64,000 bases of DNA from Auriscalpium vulgare (GCA_019915015.1 JAHBBC010000011.1:868001-932000); one strand, 5' to 3'. Counted from the first letter of the stretch, positions 33,755 to 44,266 are shown. The notes: generated from the sequence alone by a model not told the origin. A program made the numbers and translations.

Positions 33755-35710
33755 TTACAGATTGAACAAGCTAGCTTCGTCCTTTGCTTCCAGCATGGTG
33801 AGTACTCGTTCGTGGCGCGCCCCCAGCTTCACCCTGAACGGCATCGGGGTTCGACCACTCTCGCCCTCATACTCTGCCAAAGATATGGGTTCGCCAGGCA
33901 CCGACCTCACTTCAAATGCCCACAACACCCGCGACATGGCAAGCCACATTTCGCGTTCGGCAACGTGGAGGCCAGGACATATTCGGCGCCTATAGGGCAT
34001 TGTCAAATTGGCCGAGCACTTCGTAAGAAATGAGGCACGTACCCTGCACCGAACGCCCAGTGGTCGCGCTTCATGGCGTCATTGTTATGAGCTGACTCGG
34101 CACTGGTCTGATCGTCTCCGAGATAGCGGTCAGGGTTGAACAAGAACCTGGGGTCCCTGCGTCAGGCATTGGTATAACGTGCGATCGTGAAGGTACTCAC
34201 GAGTCCGGATAACGAGCTTCGTTGTGATGAAGGCTATATATATTCAGAACGACCGACGTGTCCTTGGGCAGGAACATTCCGTTGTAAACGAAATCTTCTG
34301 TGGAGTAATGTGGCGTGGCCATCCAGAACGGGGAGTGCAAGCGTGCTACCTATGAGGACACGGTCGGGAGATCAGATAGAATATATGTAATCACGCGAGT
34401 CGAGAGAAACCGACCTCCTTAATTACAGCACGCGTGTACGGAAGGTCTTTCTCATCCTGGGCAGTCGGCCAGTGCTCCCTCCCTATGACGCGGTCCATCT
34501 CGTCGTGCACCCTGGTCTGGACTTCTGGATGCGATGGCAGAAGCGCTAAGAACCATTGGAGGATGCCCGATGTCTGGGTCATGACTTGTCAATGCGTGTT
34601 TCGTCGTGCCCGTACGAATACTGACCGAATGGACGCCGCCCAGCGTGAAGACAGCGGATAGCATACACATGTCCTCCCAGCTCAGGCCCTCCTTCTCGCG
34701 AGTTTCTAGGAGAGTCTTGACCAAGCAAGCAGGTACATGATCGCCTGCGTCCATCCGGTCCTTGACGCGCATGATGAGAGCACCGTAGACCGCGATGATG
34801 TCGTCGTGAAGTTTGCGGCCACGAGAGCGCATTTGGGTAGGTATCCACTGGAGCGGCGTGATGAAGTCAATGGCATTTGACCATGGGCCTGTGGAGGTCG
34901 CAGGCATGAGGATAATGCCATCAGAGCTGCCATGGAGTTTGTTACCAGTCAATTCCATAAAGTCTTTGGCCAGAGAGAGAGCACGTTCAGTGAGAGGGTC
35001 CGCAGTGGATGCAGTGCGCGTCCCGAACGTGAGCATGCACATATTGCTGTGTGCCACTTTGACTTATGTTGTATCTCGGCGGCAATGATCCACTCACTTG
35101 AAAGCATAGCGACCCAAGTAATGAGTGGGGTTTATCGGTTCCTGTCCGTGGTTTCCTTCTAAGAAAAGCGAGCGGATAAGGATGTGGGATTCATAGTCTA
35201 TCATGTGGGTACTCCTTTCCACTGCGGCGGATGTGAGCTCTTGCATCGCGAGCTTGCGGTGATGTCTCCTGCGAAGGGTCTAAGCAACGTCCGAACGCCC
35301 AACTAGGCCAGCACGCACCACATTCCATTGTACGGTGTTGCGGGTATCGCCCTGCTGTTTAGGATCGTTTGATTCTTCATAAAGTACATGCGCCGGCTGG
35401 AGTATATCGCGCCGTGGTTGACGAGCAGTTCCCGTGCCACAACGGGATCGGATATGACGACGGTTAGTTGGTTGCCCATCCACACCGAAAATAGCCCGCC
35501 ATATTTCTGCGCCCAGCGATGCACCATGCGCTCGGAGTACTTGCGCAGGAATGCATACCGCAGAAGAGGCCCGGGTGGGATGGGTATGCCGTCCTTGTTG
35601 ACGATGTTATGGCGAACGAAGAAAGGAAGGAAGGTGTAAGCCGCCAATGCGACCGCTAACAAAATGGCGGCTCTAGAAGAATCGCAATAGAACCACTGCG
35701 AGGAAGTCAT
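33755..35710 (-). CDS. Cytochrome P450 monooxygenase, intact, 543 aa
   Basis: Seven exons: 35319-35710, 35098-35268, 34626-35046, 34415-34573, 34201-34349, 34043-34147 and 33755-33989; 1632 nt. N-terminal membrane anchor (residues about 13-30), Pro hinge PPGP (45-48), K-helix ExxR (Glu381, Arg384), NPDRY region and heme loop FGAGRRICPG with ligand Cys470. Expected on the ER face, using CPR electrons. The I-helix reads GGVHST (324-329) instead of the usual (A/G)Gx(D/E)T(T/S), so the acid of the proton-relay pair is His. A broken paralogue lies at 698-2677. Fungal P450 family and substrate cannot be assigned by eye. Confidence 0.93.
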
Positions 35711-36536
35711 GAAAGGAGTGGTGGGTGGATGGTAGAAATGCGTACGAGATAATTGTTCGAATAATGTGTCTCAACGGGCGAAGTCATCTTGCAGGTCTCA
35801 CACTCTGGGATGGGAGATGCCCAAGGATGGTGGCAGAATATATAGACGTGGAAGTCACTGAAGTCCGGCGACGATGAGTCAGAATTTAGCTGAATCATCG
35901 CGAGCGCCGCCGTCAAGTTTCTTCCACGAGCTGTGGGATCAGATGTTCCGTACACACAAAGTTCGGGCACCCAATCAGTAAAGTTGCTTCAAGTTGCTTC
36001 AAGAGAACCCACAGCGTTCGGTAGCCACAAAGATTTTAAGTTTCTGTAATGACTGTGAAGTGAAACTTGGGGACAAGTGCCCGCTGCAAGCCCGCCAGAT
36101 CCACTTACAGGCCAAGCGACAGATCACAGTATCGTCATCAAGAAGCGAGAGCCTGACAAAGATATAATCTAGGTCGCAAACCGCGGTGTAGACCTGCAGC
36201 TGGAACACTCAGAACGTCGGACTCCGAGGAGGAATCAAAAGTACGTACCATGCACATGTCCCAATCCTGGTAGTCGCATTCTGTGCCGCGATATGACATC
36301 AGCGGATCAGCAGCGAATCTGTGAACATGAGCCTTGAGCGTCACCCATGCGTCGTACAATAGACGCTTCAGCACGGTGATGTGGAAATGGGACGTGTATA
36401 CAGTGTCAGGTATATACAATCAATGTCAAGGTGAATATGCGCGTGTTGAAAGCTTCCTGCCGTCCGTATATCTAAATCCACATATTAGAATCTCAGCAAA
36501 GAACACAAGTACAGAGACACATACCGCGTCTGCATG
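35711..36536. other. P450 promoter region, otherwise no gene recognised
   Basis: About 830 bp between two minus-strand genes. Contains the TATA-like box and a 10-bp tandem doublet (AAGTTGCTTC twice, 35981-36000). Minus-strand frames 35999-36208 and 36138-36419 have no support. Confidence 0.45.
35837..35845 (-). promoter_or_regulatory. TATA-like box of the intact P450 gene
   Basis: Minus strand reads CTATATATT about 130 nt before the ATG at 35710. Similar position to the TATAAAA of the pseudogene copy. Confidence 0.45.
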
Positions 36537-37990
36537 CTAGTCCGCCTTCCGCCTCCCCTGCCGCATCACCGGCGCGCGCCTCGCGCGTATATTACTCATC
36601 CCGTACTCCTCGGCCTCTCCCTCCTCTATATTCACACTCACACCGCTTTCCGCGCGGCTCCGCGTCCCAAGACTCAGCACTCGCACCACGGAGTCGTTGA
36701 TGAAAATTACAGGCGCGAAGACGCGCAGCCGGATGGGCACGTACGGCGAGGGGTGGATGGCGGTCTGCTGCTGCGCGGCCGGCGTAGCCGGCGGCGTCAG
36801 CGGCGCGTACGGGTCGTACGGCACGGGCCGCGCGTGTGTCGCCATGATGATGTACTGCGCCAAGCGTCAGCAATTGTAAGCGAGATGGAAAGGTGGCTTA
36901 CGGAGGGGAAGAAGAGCGCAAACGTTGCGGCGGAGGCAAGCGTGCTTGTCCACATGCACAAGATAGCAGACGGAAGGCCTGAGTAAGCCATTTTAGTGGG
37001 ACGCTAACGTTATGGAGAAATGCGCACCAAACGCGAAGTAGTAAGCCCAGCGCTCCTCCAGATGTCGGACCCTCCTGGAGAGCGACAGCCCTCGCGCTAT
37101 CCACAGGAACCTACCCTCAAAATACCCTCATTACCTCTCTTGAACATGAGTTGGAGACACAACTCACTCAAAGCAATAGTAGCTACAACCCGTCAGCACA
37201 CGCTCAAACAACGACAGCGTAAAAACTCACTCACGCGTCGACCCAGCACAAGAATGCGAACTCCGCCGGGCGGCCGACAACGGGAACATACCCCAGCGCA
37301 AATGACAGCACCACGCTCGTGCCGATCATGACCGCGCGGTACGCAGACGTTGCCAGCGAGTTGAGGAATGCGATGTACGCATTGGGAGAGGTGGACGTAC
37401 CGTGGCCAACATACGATGACGATGCGCGGCCGTGAGCGAGGGTATATGTGCGCTTGGCAATGATAGTACACCATGATGCCTGCAGTACAAGACGATGTTA
37501 GCGTCGTGGCAAAGGACGAAGGACGAGAGACGCACGTTCAGGTAGAGTGAGACGCCGACGAGCGGGGCGAGCCATAGGATTTGATAAAGCCACCCAAAAC
37601 TGGTGTGCAGTCCTTTCTTCGGCTCATCGTTCGCCAGTGCGTTCGCCAGTGGATGGAGGAGGAAGTCGAAGACAAAGATGGACAGCAGCGAGATGCCGTT
37701 CAGCAGCACGGACTTGAGCGCGTTCCCGCGGATTTCTGCATCGCTGCGCCACGCAGTCAGACCACGCATTTCCCATGGCATTCAGAGATGTAGGCGCACC
37801 CAACGATCATCCTCAGCACGATATCAAACCGACTCGCATCCACGAGGCCGCGCCATGCCCACCCCGCCTGGAGAGCCAGCGTATCCTGCAAGGACAGAAA
37901 CGATGGGTACGCCGCCCGCGCAGAGACGAACTGCGGTCGTGCGTATTCCGGCTGCGCCTGCTGCGCCGAGCGTAGTATTGGCCGAGCCAT
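36537..37990 (-). CDS. EI24 / etoposide-induced 2.4 family ER membrane protein, 378 aa
   Basis: Seven exons: 37800-37990, 37536-37743, 37235-37479, 37168-37182, 37028-37110, 36902-36978 and 36537-36854; 1137 nt. Multiple membrane segments (VLLNGISLLSIFVFDFLLHP, WLYQILWLAPLVGVSLYLN, AVMIGTSVVLSFALGYVPVV, FGLPSAILCMWTSTLASAAT) match the EI24 family. So does the conserved CWVDAYYCFEF block, which is assembled across a 15-nt exon. The C-terminus is cytosolic, Pro/Ala-rich. Known role of animal relatives (EI24/EPG-4): ER protein linked to autophagy; in fungi largely unstudied. An alternative ATG lies 27 codons upstream (38071). I chose 37990 because it opens the neutral N-terminal region directly before the first conserved block. 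Confidence 0.85.
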
Positions 37991-38508
37991 CGACCGTCGA
38001 TTGGCTAGCGTGTCGCGGTGACGGACAGCGAGTCGCGGACACGAGGCAAGATGTTTCCGCCACACCCGCATCGGGCACTACCTGCTATATTCGTTTGTTT
38101 GATTCAGAAGCTCTTGCCAAACAACCGCTTTGCAAGGTTATGTAAGCCTCCGAGACACGTCGCTGGCGAACATCATCGTTCGCTTCCTCTATCAATCGGA
38201 TAGGTAGATAGAGAGACATCCCCGCACACACTGCGACGTCCTCCAGATTCGTATACAATATTCGCTGCGATTCTGACATATAATGTACAAGGAGAAAATC
38301 AAGAGGCGAACGACAAGGAGGCGGTGTAAGGCCCGAGACTAGGGTGACACAAGGAGTCAAGTAACCGTAGTACAGAATGTAAAAATGTTAATAATAGGTA
38401 GGAGCACGGCGCTGTTGCCGCCAAATATGCGCAAGATGTTCGCGGGACGAAGGGAACATTGCACGACACGGTGAGGAGACGAAAGTGTTCTATAAAAGGT
38501 GGTCTCCA
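37991..38508. other. EI24 promoter and H1 copy 3 3' end
   Basis: About 520 bp between two minus-strand genes; T/A-rich in the middle (38340-38400). No further gene seen. Confidence 0.5.
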
Positions 38509-39881
38509 TCATGCCTTCTTGGCCGTCTGCTAAAAAAATATGAGCATTTGTTTGAGCTGCATCGTATAGGCGGCACTAACCTTCCTGCCTGACGTCCGCG
38601 AGGAAGTAGCAGACTTTGCTGGGGCCTTAGCGGGGGCCTTCTTCGTGGCAGCAGCCTTAGCCTTCGTCGCGGGAGTAGTACCGGTGGTTGCCTTCCCGCA
38701 AATCGTCAACAACACGTATACATCCCGACGCGAACTCCGCTCACCTTCTTGGCCGCTCCGCGCCGGGCGGTCGACGCGGTCTTCTTCTCGGGAGCCGCCT
38801 TCTTACCGGCGTAAGTCTTCTTCGGAGGGTCAGCCTTGGCCGGTGCCTTCTTGGCTGCAGCCTTTGCAGCAGGCTTCGCGGCAGGCTTCGAGGCGGCGGG
38901 CTTCGAGGCGACGGGCTTCTTCGCGGTCGTGGTTGCCTTCGCGGCGGGCTTCGAGGCGGCCCTGCCTGCGGATTTGGCAACTGGCTTCGACGCAGGCTTG
39001 CGCGCAACCGGCTTCTTCGCCGCAGCCTTAGCAGGCGCAGCTTTCGTCGTAGTCTTAGCCTTGGCTGTCTTTGGGGCAGCTGCCTTCGTGGCCTTGGGAG
39101 CAGGCTTGTTCTGATACGAGATTAAGTCCATCCATCAGCTTTCCAGCGCCTAACGAGCGAACGCTTACCTCCTTGGCTTCAGCATCGACCGGGGCTTTGG
39201 TCTTGGGAGCGAGCTTCACGCGTCCGGATGGGCCTAGCAAGTTCAAGCAATCAATAACCCACCGCAGCGTGTTGAGAATCTGAAAGACCTTTCGGGAGGT
39301 AGAAGACGTTCTTCTCAGCGCCGACCGCAATCGCCTTGCTGAGCTGAACCGTCTGCGGGGTGCCGATCTCGAGCTTGTACGTGTCTTCCACATACCTGAT
39401 AAACATCAGAAGCTGTGACGAAAGCAGGGGCGCGCCGGTGGAACTCACTTCTTGATTTGGGGGCGCGAGACCCCGTGACGCGCGTCTTCAGTGTGGTGCG
39501 CGATACACTCCTACAAGCAGCGAAAACGCGTCAGAAATCTCAACCCTATAATGCGCGACACGAGGAGTAGTGTAGATGAGCGTGCGCAACGCGCGAAGAG
39601 CGCGGAGAACGTGTGGCAGCGGTGAGCATGTCAGATGGTGCGCGCGCGGCAGCAACCGGAAGAGCAACATGCCCCTTTTTGGGAAGAGAGCGACGACGAC
39701 GCCGCCCACAGCGTCGGCGAGCTTAACACAGTACATAGCTTGAAGGACAAGGGTGTAAATAAGCGACTCGGCAGATTTTCCGCACCTTGATCATGTCAGT
39801 CCAGCTCGGGTGAGCGGGGACAGATTTGGGAGCCGCCTTCTTGGTGGACTTGGTTGCGGACGATTTCTTAGATGCTGACAT
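38509..39881 (-). CDS. Linker histone H1, copy 3, 274 aa
   Basis: Seven exons: 39786-39881, 39449-39510, 39289-39395, 39169-39233, 38745-39110, 38581-38691 and 38509-38526; 825 nt. Shortest N-tail of the three (about 22 aa), then the H15 domain (HPSWTDMIK, EDARHGVSRPQIKKYVEDTYKL, KAIAVGAEKNVFYLPKG, PSGRVKLAPK) and a tail of about 175 residues with repeated KPAAKPAAKAAAKK-like units. The second intron lies 1 nt earlier (donor AA/GTGAGT) than in copies 1 and 2. The terminal exon encodes TAKKA-stop, close to copy 1's ending. A CACGTG lies at 40064-40069 upstream. Confidence 0.95.
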
Positions 39882-40591
39882 GTTTGCTGAGGCGGCTGAG
39901 GGCTCGGAAATTGTTCGCAGGTGTACTGAGAGGTGTTCCCAGAAGTATACAAGTGTTGACGAAGGATGCGAGACGGAGATGGCGGGAAGGTGGTGGTTGG
40001 GAGGAAAGAGACGTTGAAACTCCGGCGCGTTTGCGAGCAGTCAACGAACTCTACTCGCGGGGTCACGTGGTAATTTGCTCCGATGCAGCAGAATGGGCGA
40101 GCTATCTCCTCGACGCGTCCCTTGGTGTAGAATCAGTTTGTGAGGTGGGACCGAAGGGACCCAACCGCGAGTGCCAGTAAAGACGTCGGACGTCGACGCG
40201 ATCGGTCGACGCGATCAACGGCTTTCTCAAGGCGATGTTCCTCATCGTACGGCGGTGTTCCTCTCCTAAAAACCTTGCAGCCGCACAGAACACGGTCCAT
40301 ATAACACAGTGCATCAGAATCCGGTGGCGTCGCGGCGGTCAACGGCGTATGGGTCGAGGTGGAACGCGACGGCGGGGTAGCCGCGTCCGAAAGCGGCTCG
40401 CACTTTGCGCCCTGCTTTAGATCTCAGATCTCCCAGATCAGTGTGGATCTAATCTTATCGGCCTGCTTCCGAGGGCGACCATGATCATCGGTCCGTATCG
40501 CCGACCACAGTTCTCAAGGTCAAGTCGCGCGGACTCGGAGGGAACGAAGACAGTTCAAGCTCATATATGAAAGGGTCGGTCAAAAAACTAG
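39882..40591. other. H1 copy 3 promoter and 3' flank of the release-factor-like gene
   Basis: About 710 bp. Holds the CACGTG element and a 13-bp direct doublet GTCGACGCGATCG/A at 40193-40218. No gene is supported. Confidence 0.5.
40064..40069. promoter_or_regulatory. CACGTG element upstream of histone H1 copy 3
   Basis: E-box in the context CCACGTGACC (minus orientation), outer edge 188 nt before the ATG at 39881. An AACGCGCCGG-like block (40021-40031) between it and the gene also occurs near the H1 copy 1 TATA box. Confidence 0.45.
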
Positions 40592-41130
40592 CTAACTGGC
40601 ATCCGAGGCATCTGCCACGTCCTTAGCTCGTTTCTTCGCCTTCTTCCTTCGCCGCCGCTCTCTCTCCAGTTGCTTGGCCTTTTGCATCTCGCTCTTTGAC
40701 AAACCCGGATTCACCAGTTTGTCAATCTATCGATAGGCAGAAGTGAAATCTCAGCCGTAGCAAAGGCGGAGGTAGTGTCGCTATGCACCTTGTCCAGCAA
40801 GATACGTCGGGCCAGCTTACGATTTTGTTCGAGAGAGCGAGTTTCTTGGCAAGAAACACGAAGGCCCGTGGGCTTGTGTAATAATTGAACATTATTCTGC
40901 GTCTTATTGATAGATTGTCCTCCAGGTCCACTGCCTGCGACGAACGACCAGCCGTCAGAACCCCAACCCCAAAAGCGTACACTTTCATATGCTCACCTCG
41001 CACGAACGACTCCTCTAGATCCTCTTCTCTTAGTTGGGGTATTTCACGTTGTTTGTGGGCTTTTTTGAGTTGTGAGTAAAAACGCGGAACAGCTGCTGGC
41101 GTCGCTTCCGTTGCAGACGTCGATGGCGAG
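40592..41130 (-). CDS. Mitochondrial class-I release-factor-like protein with GGQ domain (downstream part of a possible fusion)
   Basis: Three exons: 40997-41130, 40789-40934 and 40592-40726. The GGQ catalytic loop is intact ([16 protein letters not shown], then [17 protein letters not shown]), followed by [20 protein letters not shown] and a strongly basic C-terminal tail ([12 protein letters not shown]) typical of ribosome-binding ICT1/RSO55/Pth4-type proteins. Known role of relatives: hydrolysis of peptidyl-tRNA on stalled mitochondrial ribosomes. No ATG lies in frame upstream of the GGQ in this or any plausible leader exon. The exon entering at 41130 is in phase with MZM1 exon 3 (donor after 41198), giving a 270-aa LYR-GGQ protein (82+201+115+134+146+135 nt = 813). 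Confidence 0.8.
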
Positions 41131-41198
41131 CTGCCGAGTCACCTGTATCAGAACATGGGTTCAACGAGAAACGCCAAAAAAGCCCACATGGACTCACT
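41130..41198 (-). other. Alternative 3' splice sites deciding MZM1 stop versus MZM1-GGQ fusion
   Basis: The donor GA/GTGAGT begins at 41197. Two acceptors follow: GATACAG (exon resumes at 41142) and CGGCAG (exon resumes at 41130), 12 nt apart. Retention of the intron, or use of the first acceptor, both produce GAG TGA and end MZM1 with the same last residue. Only the second acceptor gives GAC TCG CCA... and continues into the GGQ protein. All positions are read from the sequence; usage is inferred. Confidence 0.6.
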
Positions 41199-41739
41199 CC
41201 TGAGCAGCAGCCGGCTCCTTTCTCCGCTGCCTCCGAGGTGGGATGACTATGGGCCCAGGATCCTTGATCGTGTCATTGTCACCCAGCTCACTGTGTTCGG
41301 TAATACGGATTTCTGAACAGAATCGTCAGCGAACCTCGACATAGTCATACAGAGAGCATACTGTAAGTTTCCATTCCTTGGGATTGCTGCTGTGATGCCA
41401 CGCGCTGCGCTTGCACGAGGTTCTTCCTCAGGAACTCTGCAATGTCCCGACCGTGCTTGAGGTTCTCCTGGTAGACCTCCTCATTGATGACGGCTCGCTG
41501 GTTCTCCGCATCGGTCCTCATCTTCTTTCGGAATGCTAAAGCACATATGAGCTCATCGTCGCCTCTGACACGTAGTGACGGCGTACCAGTCAAGACCGGG
41601 GCGTCACCTCATGTGGATGTCAGCGGGCAGCCACGCTTCTAAGGTGATCTAACGTACCAGTAAACGTGGTGCCAGAAGCGCGCCACAAGTCGCGGTATAC
41701 AGAGCGCCCGGCTGCCCGAAGTGAAGGAGGGATAGACAT
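41194..41739 (-). CDS. MZM1: MZM1, LYR-motif complex III assembly factor, 133 aa
   Basis: Exons 41658-41739, 41362-41562 and 41194-41312; 402 nt to TGA 41194-41196. The LYR-type motif is VYRDLWRAS (residues 14-22), followed by the conserved FRKKMRTDAENQ and DIAEFLRKNLVQAQRV. The ending RITEHSELGDNDTIKDP...RRQRRKEPAAAQE matches basidiomycete MZM1 length. Known role: matrix chaperone that stabilises the Rieske protein before insertion into complex III. The stop codon is part of a consensus 5' splice site (GA/GTGAGT at 41197), so splicing there removes it; see the separate entry. Shares a 190-bp divergent promoter with CAP. Confidence 0.88.
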
Positions 41740-41929
41740 TGAATGTCCTGCAATGCAAGGTTGAAGGCGTTGACGCGCTGGAAGAGCTCACTCAATAAGG
41801 TCCGTGGGACATTCTTCCCGCATACGGTTGGCCTGTGCCCCGTAACTCCCGCACCCTCGACTGCAACGCAGTCTCCTTAACCCTTCACCCTATCTCATTC
41901 TCGCGACGACGTCGACACTGTGCTAGACT
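41740..41929. promoter_or_regulatory. 190-bp divergent promoter, MZM1 / CAP
   Basis: The two ATGs are 190 bp apart on opposite strands. No TATA box seen; it contains a pyrimidine-rich leader (CCCTTCACCCTATCTCATTC) before CAP. Confidence 0.5.
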
Positions 41930-43934
41930 ATGTCGGGCAACATCAATATGGCCACCGTGCTCAAACGGTGCGCTCATTGCGAAACCCGTGAAGGAAGTCG
42001 CGTTGATCTATAGTGCAGGCTGGAAGCCGTGACTTCGCGCCTCGAGGATCTGTACGAACACTCTGGTGCTAGCAGCGGCAAGTTGAATCCAGCCCTCTGT
42101 CGGAAATATGAGCTGAATCACCACGCAGGGGCAGCAGCGGCTCCTGCCAGCCGCACATTACCTCCCCCTGCGCCTGCCGTCAAAGCAGAGGCCGTCGAGG
42201 ACCCGCCGAATGTCATTGCGTTTGACGAACAAATTCTGAAGGCGAAAGTGCAACCATTTGTCAAGCTCACCGAGTCCTTCGCGAATGAGAGTGTGGTCCA
42301 GCAGGTGCGTGGAACATCAGCATACTCACGGAAGGAACTCACAGCTGCGCATGCAGGCCAAGCTCATCGAAAAGCTCTACACAAATCTCGGCGGCATCAT
42401 ACGCTTGGCGGCATCATGCAAGAAGCCTGATGCGAAAAGCTTCCAGGGTCTGCTCACCGATCTGCAAAAGGACATCGAGGCGATCACCAAGCTCAAGGAG
42501 GCGAACTGGAAAGAACGCGACTGGCTTAACCATCTCAGCGTCATTGCGGACGGTGCTCCTGCTGTCGCTTGGATCACCCTTGTATGTGATTACCCTCTAG
42601 TTCTATGCCTGTTTAGCGAGCTCGGCGCAGGAAAGCAAACCTGGCCCATACGTCGCCGAGACTAAAGACGCGACTCAGTTCTATGGCAATCGCATCATCA
42701 AAGATTTCAAAGAGAAGTGAGTGTGCTGCGAGAATATCGACATAGCGTATTCATTAGTGGCCCACAGGGACGTCAAGCACGTAGAATGGGTCAAGGCGCA
42801 TGCTGCAATCTTGGACGACATGAAGAAGTACGTACTGGAGTTCCATACAACGGGACTGGTGTGGAATCCCAAGGTGAGTTCTTATCCCCGCGATTATCTC
42901 CGCATTCCCGAGTGAGGTACTCACATTCATGCAGGGCTTGTCCATCGACGCATACAAAGCATCTGCTCCTGCCGCCTCTGGAGCAGCCCCAGCGCCTCCC
43001 CCTCCTCCCCCTCCTCCCCCTGCTGCCCCACCTGCTCCTCCTCCGCCGGCTGCAGCACCCGCGAGTGGCGCAGGAGGCGCAGCGGCGGTTTTTGCGGAGC
43101 TGAACCGCGGCGAAGATGTGACGAAAGGCCTCCGCAAGGTCGATAAGAGCGAAATGACGCACAAGAACCCCGCATTGAGGGCCTCCAGCACGGTGCCGAG
43201 CAGCACAGGACCTTCCTCAGCAGGTGTGTAGCCATCTCTTCTCCGACCCGTGTTCGGCAGCAGGAGTTAATCCACTTTGCTTGGACCATAGCGCCGAAAA
43301 AGCCGGTGAAGCCGTCGAAGCCGCGTACTCTCCAGGGCAAGAAGCCATCAAAGTTTGCTCTCGAAGGCAATAAGTGGCTCATCGTGCGCGCCTTCTTTCT
43401 GCATTCTGAATCGCTCTCATGCGGTCGATGATAGGAATATCAAGAAGGCGAGTCGGCGATAACGGTGGAAAACGGGGAGATCAGCCAAATCGTCAATCTC
43501 TTCGGCTGTAAGGAGTCCACGATCATTGTTAAGGGCAAGGTCAACGCTGTCACGATAGGTGCGTGCTCGGAGGCCATGTGCACCACTGCGAACAGCGCGG
43601 GGCTCACGTAACCGCAGTGAACTGCACGAAGACATCGGTTCTCGTCGACTCGGTGATTTCCTCTGTCTCTGTCACCAACTCGCCGTCCTTCACGCTCCAA
43701 ATACTGGGTAGTGCGCCGAGCATCCAGATCGACTCAACAGACTCGGGCACAATCTACCTCAGTAAGACAGGTCTCGACGTCGGTATCACCACAGCCAAGT
43801 GCAGTGCGATCAACGTGAACCTGCCAGAGGGTGACGAGGAAGGCGTCTTTGACGAGAAGGCTTTGCCGGAGATGTTGCAAACGGTGGTCAAGGACGGAAA
43901 ACTGGTGACCACTGTCGTCGAGCATATCGGCTGA
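41930..43934 (+). CDS. SRV2: Adenylyl cyclase-associated protein (CAP/Srv2), 530 aa
   Basis: Nine exons: 41930-41967, 42019-42304, 42345-42585, 42617-42716, 42768-42873, 42935-43223, 43292-43383, 43435-43558 and 43618-43934; 1593 nt. Order of domains: N-terminal cyclase-binding coil (VLKRLEAVTSRLEDLY), helical folded domain (FYGNRIIKDFKEKD...HVEWVKAH), Pro-rich region (PPPPPPPPP, SH3/profilin type), WH2-like segment (GLRKVDKSEMTHKNP) and C-terminal beta-helix CARP domain (KWLIEYQEGE...NCTKTSVLVDS). Known role: recycles cofilin-bound ADP-actin and links actin to Ras/cAMP signalling. The exon-3 donor at 42586 was chosen because it alone keeps the folded domain in frame. Confidence 0.95.
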
Positions 43935-44266
43935 GTTCAGATTGGCGAGACTGGGAGGATCAAAGGCGACTCACTATTTACTTGTTTTTAGTTTTTCGTC
44001 ACAAGAAGTTCATTATACCACGCTGCTGGCAATTTCACACTTATGCGCTCGGCGAGGCGGAAGAGGTCTAATTGATCGCTATACTCATTCCTCCAGCTCG
44101 TTGCCAATTTGCGACAGAAGGGAGGCTTTCTTGACCCCGGAGGTACGCCCTACAATACTATATTCCAATCACATTTCGGCGGCTGAGTAACAACCGCGAG
44201 GTAACTGCGCAGTCATTGCGCTGTCCAAATCTATCGTACATCACGTCCCTACGGTACATTCCCACA
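43935..44266. other. Convergent 3' ends of CAP and coiled-coil gene A
   Basis: 332 bp, AT-richer than the flanking genes. No gene or repeat seen. Confidence 0.5.

Noticed and set aside
1..36000. A biosynthetic cluster (two P450s, membrane protein, acyl-CoA-synthetase-like protein)
   Set aside because: The genes are separated by many unrelated housekeeping loci, one P450 is dead, and no core synthase is present.
38836..39114. Long frame opposite histone H1 copy 3 with repeated AAGFEA-like translation (similar ones opposite copies 1 and 2)
   Set aside because: It is a mirror of the Lys/Ala-rich tail codons (GCC AAG read in reverse); no independent gene features.
41563..41660. An extra mini-exon inside MZM1 (GGTGACGCCCCGGTCTTGACTG)
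   Set aside because: It would leave a following intron of only about 24 nt, too short for spliceosomal splicing; a single intron fits better.
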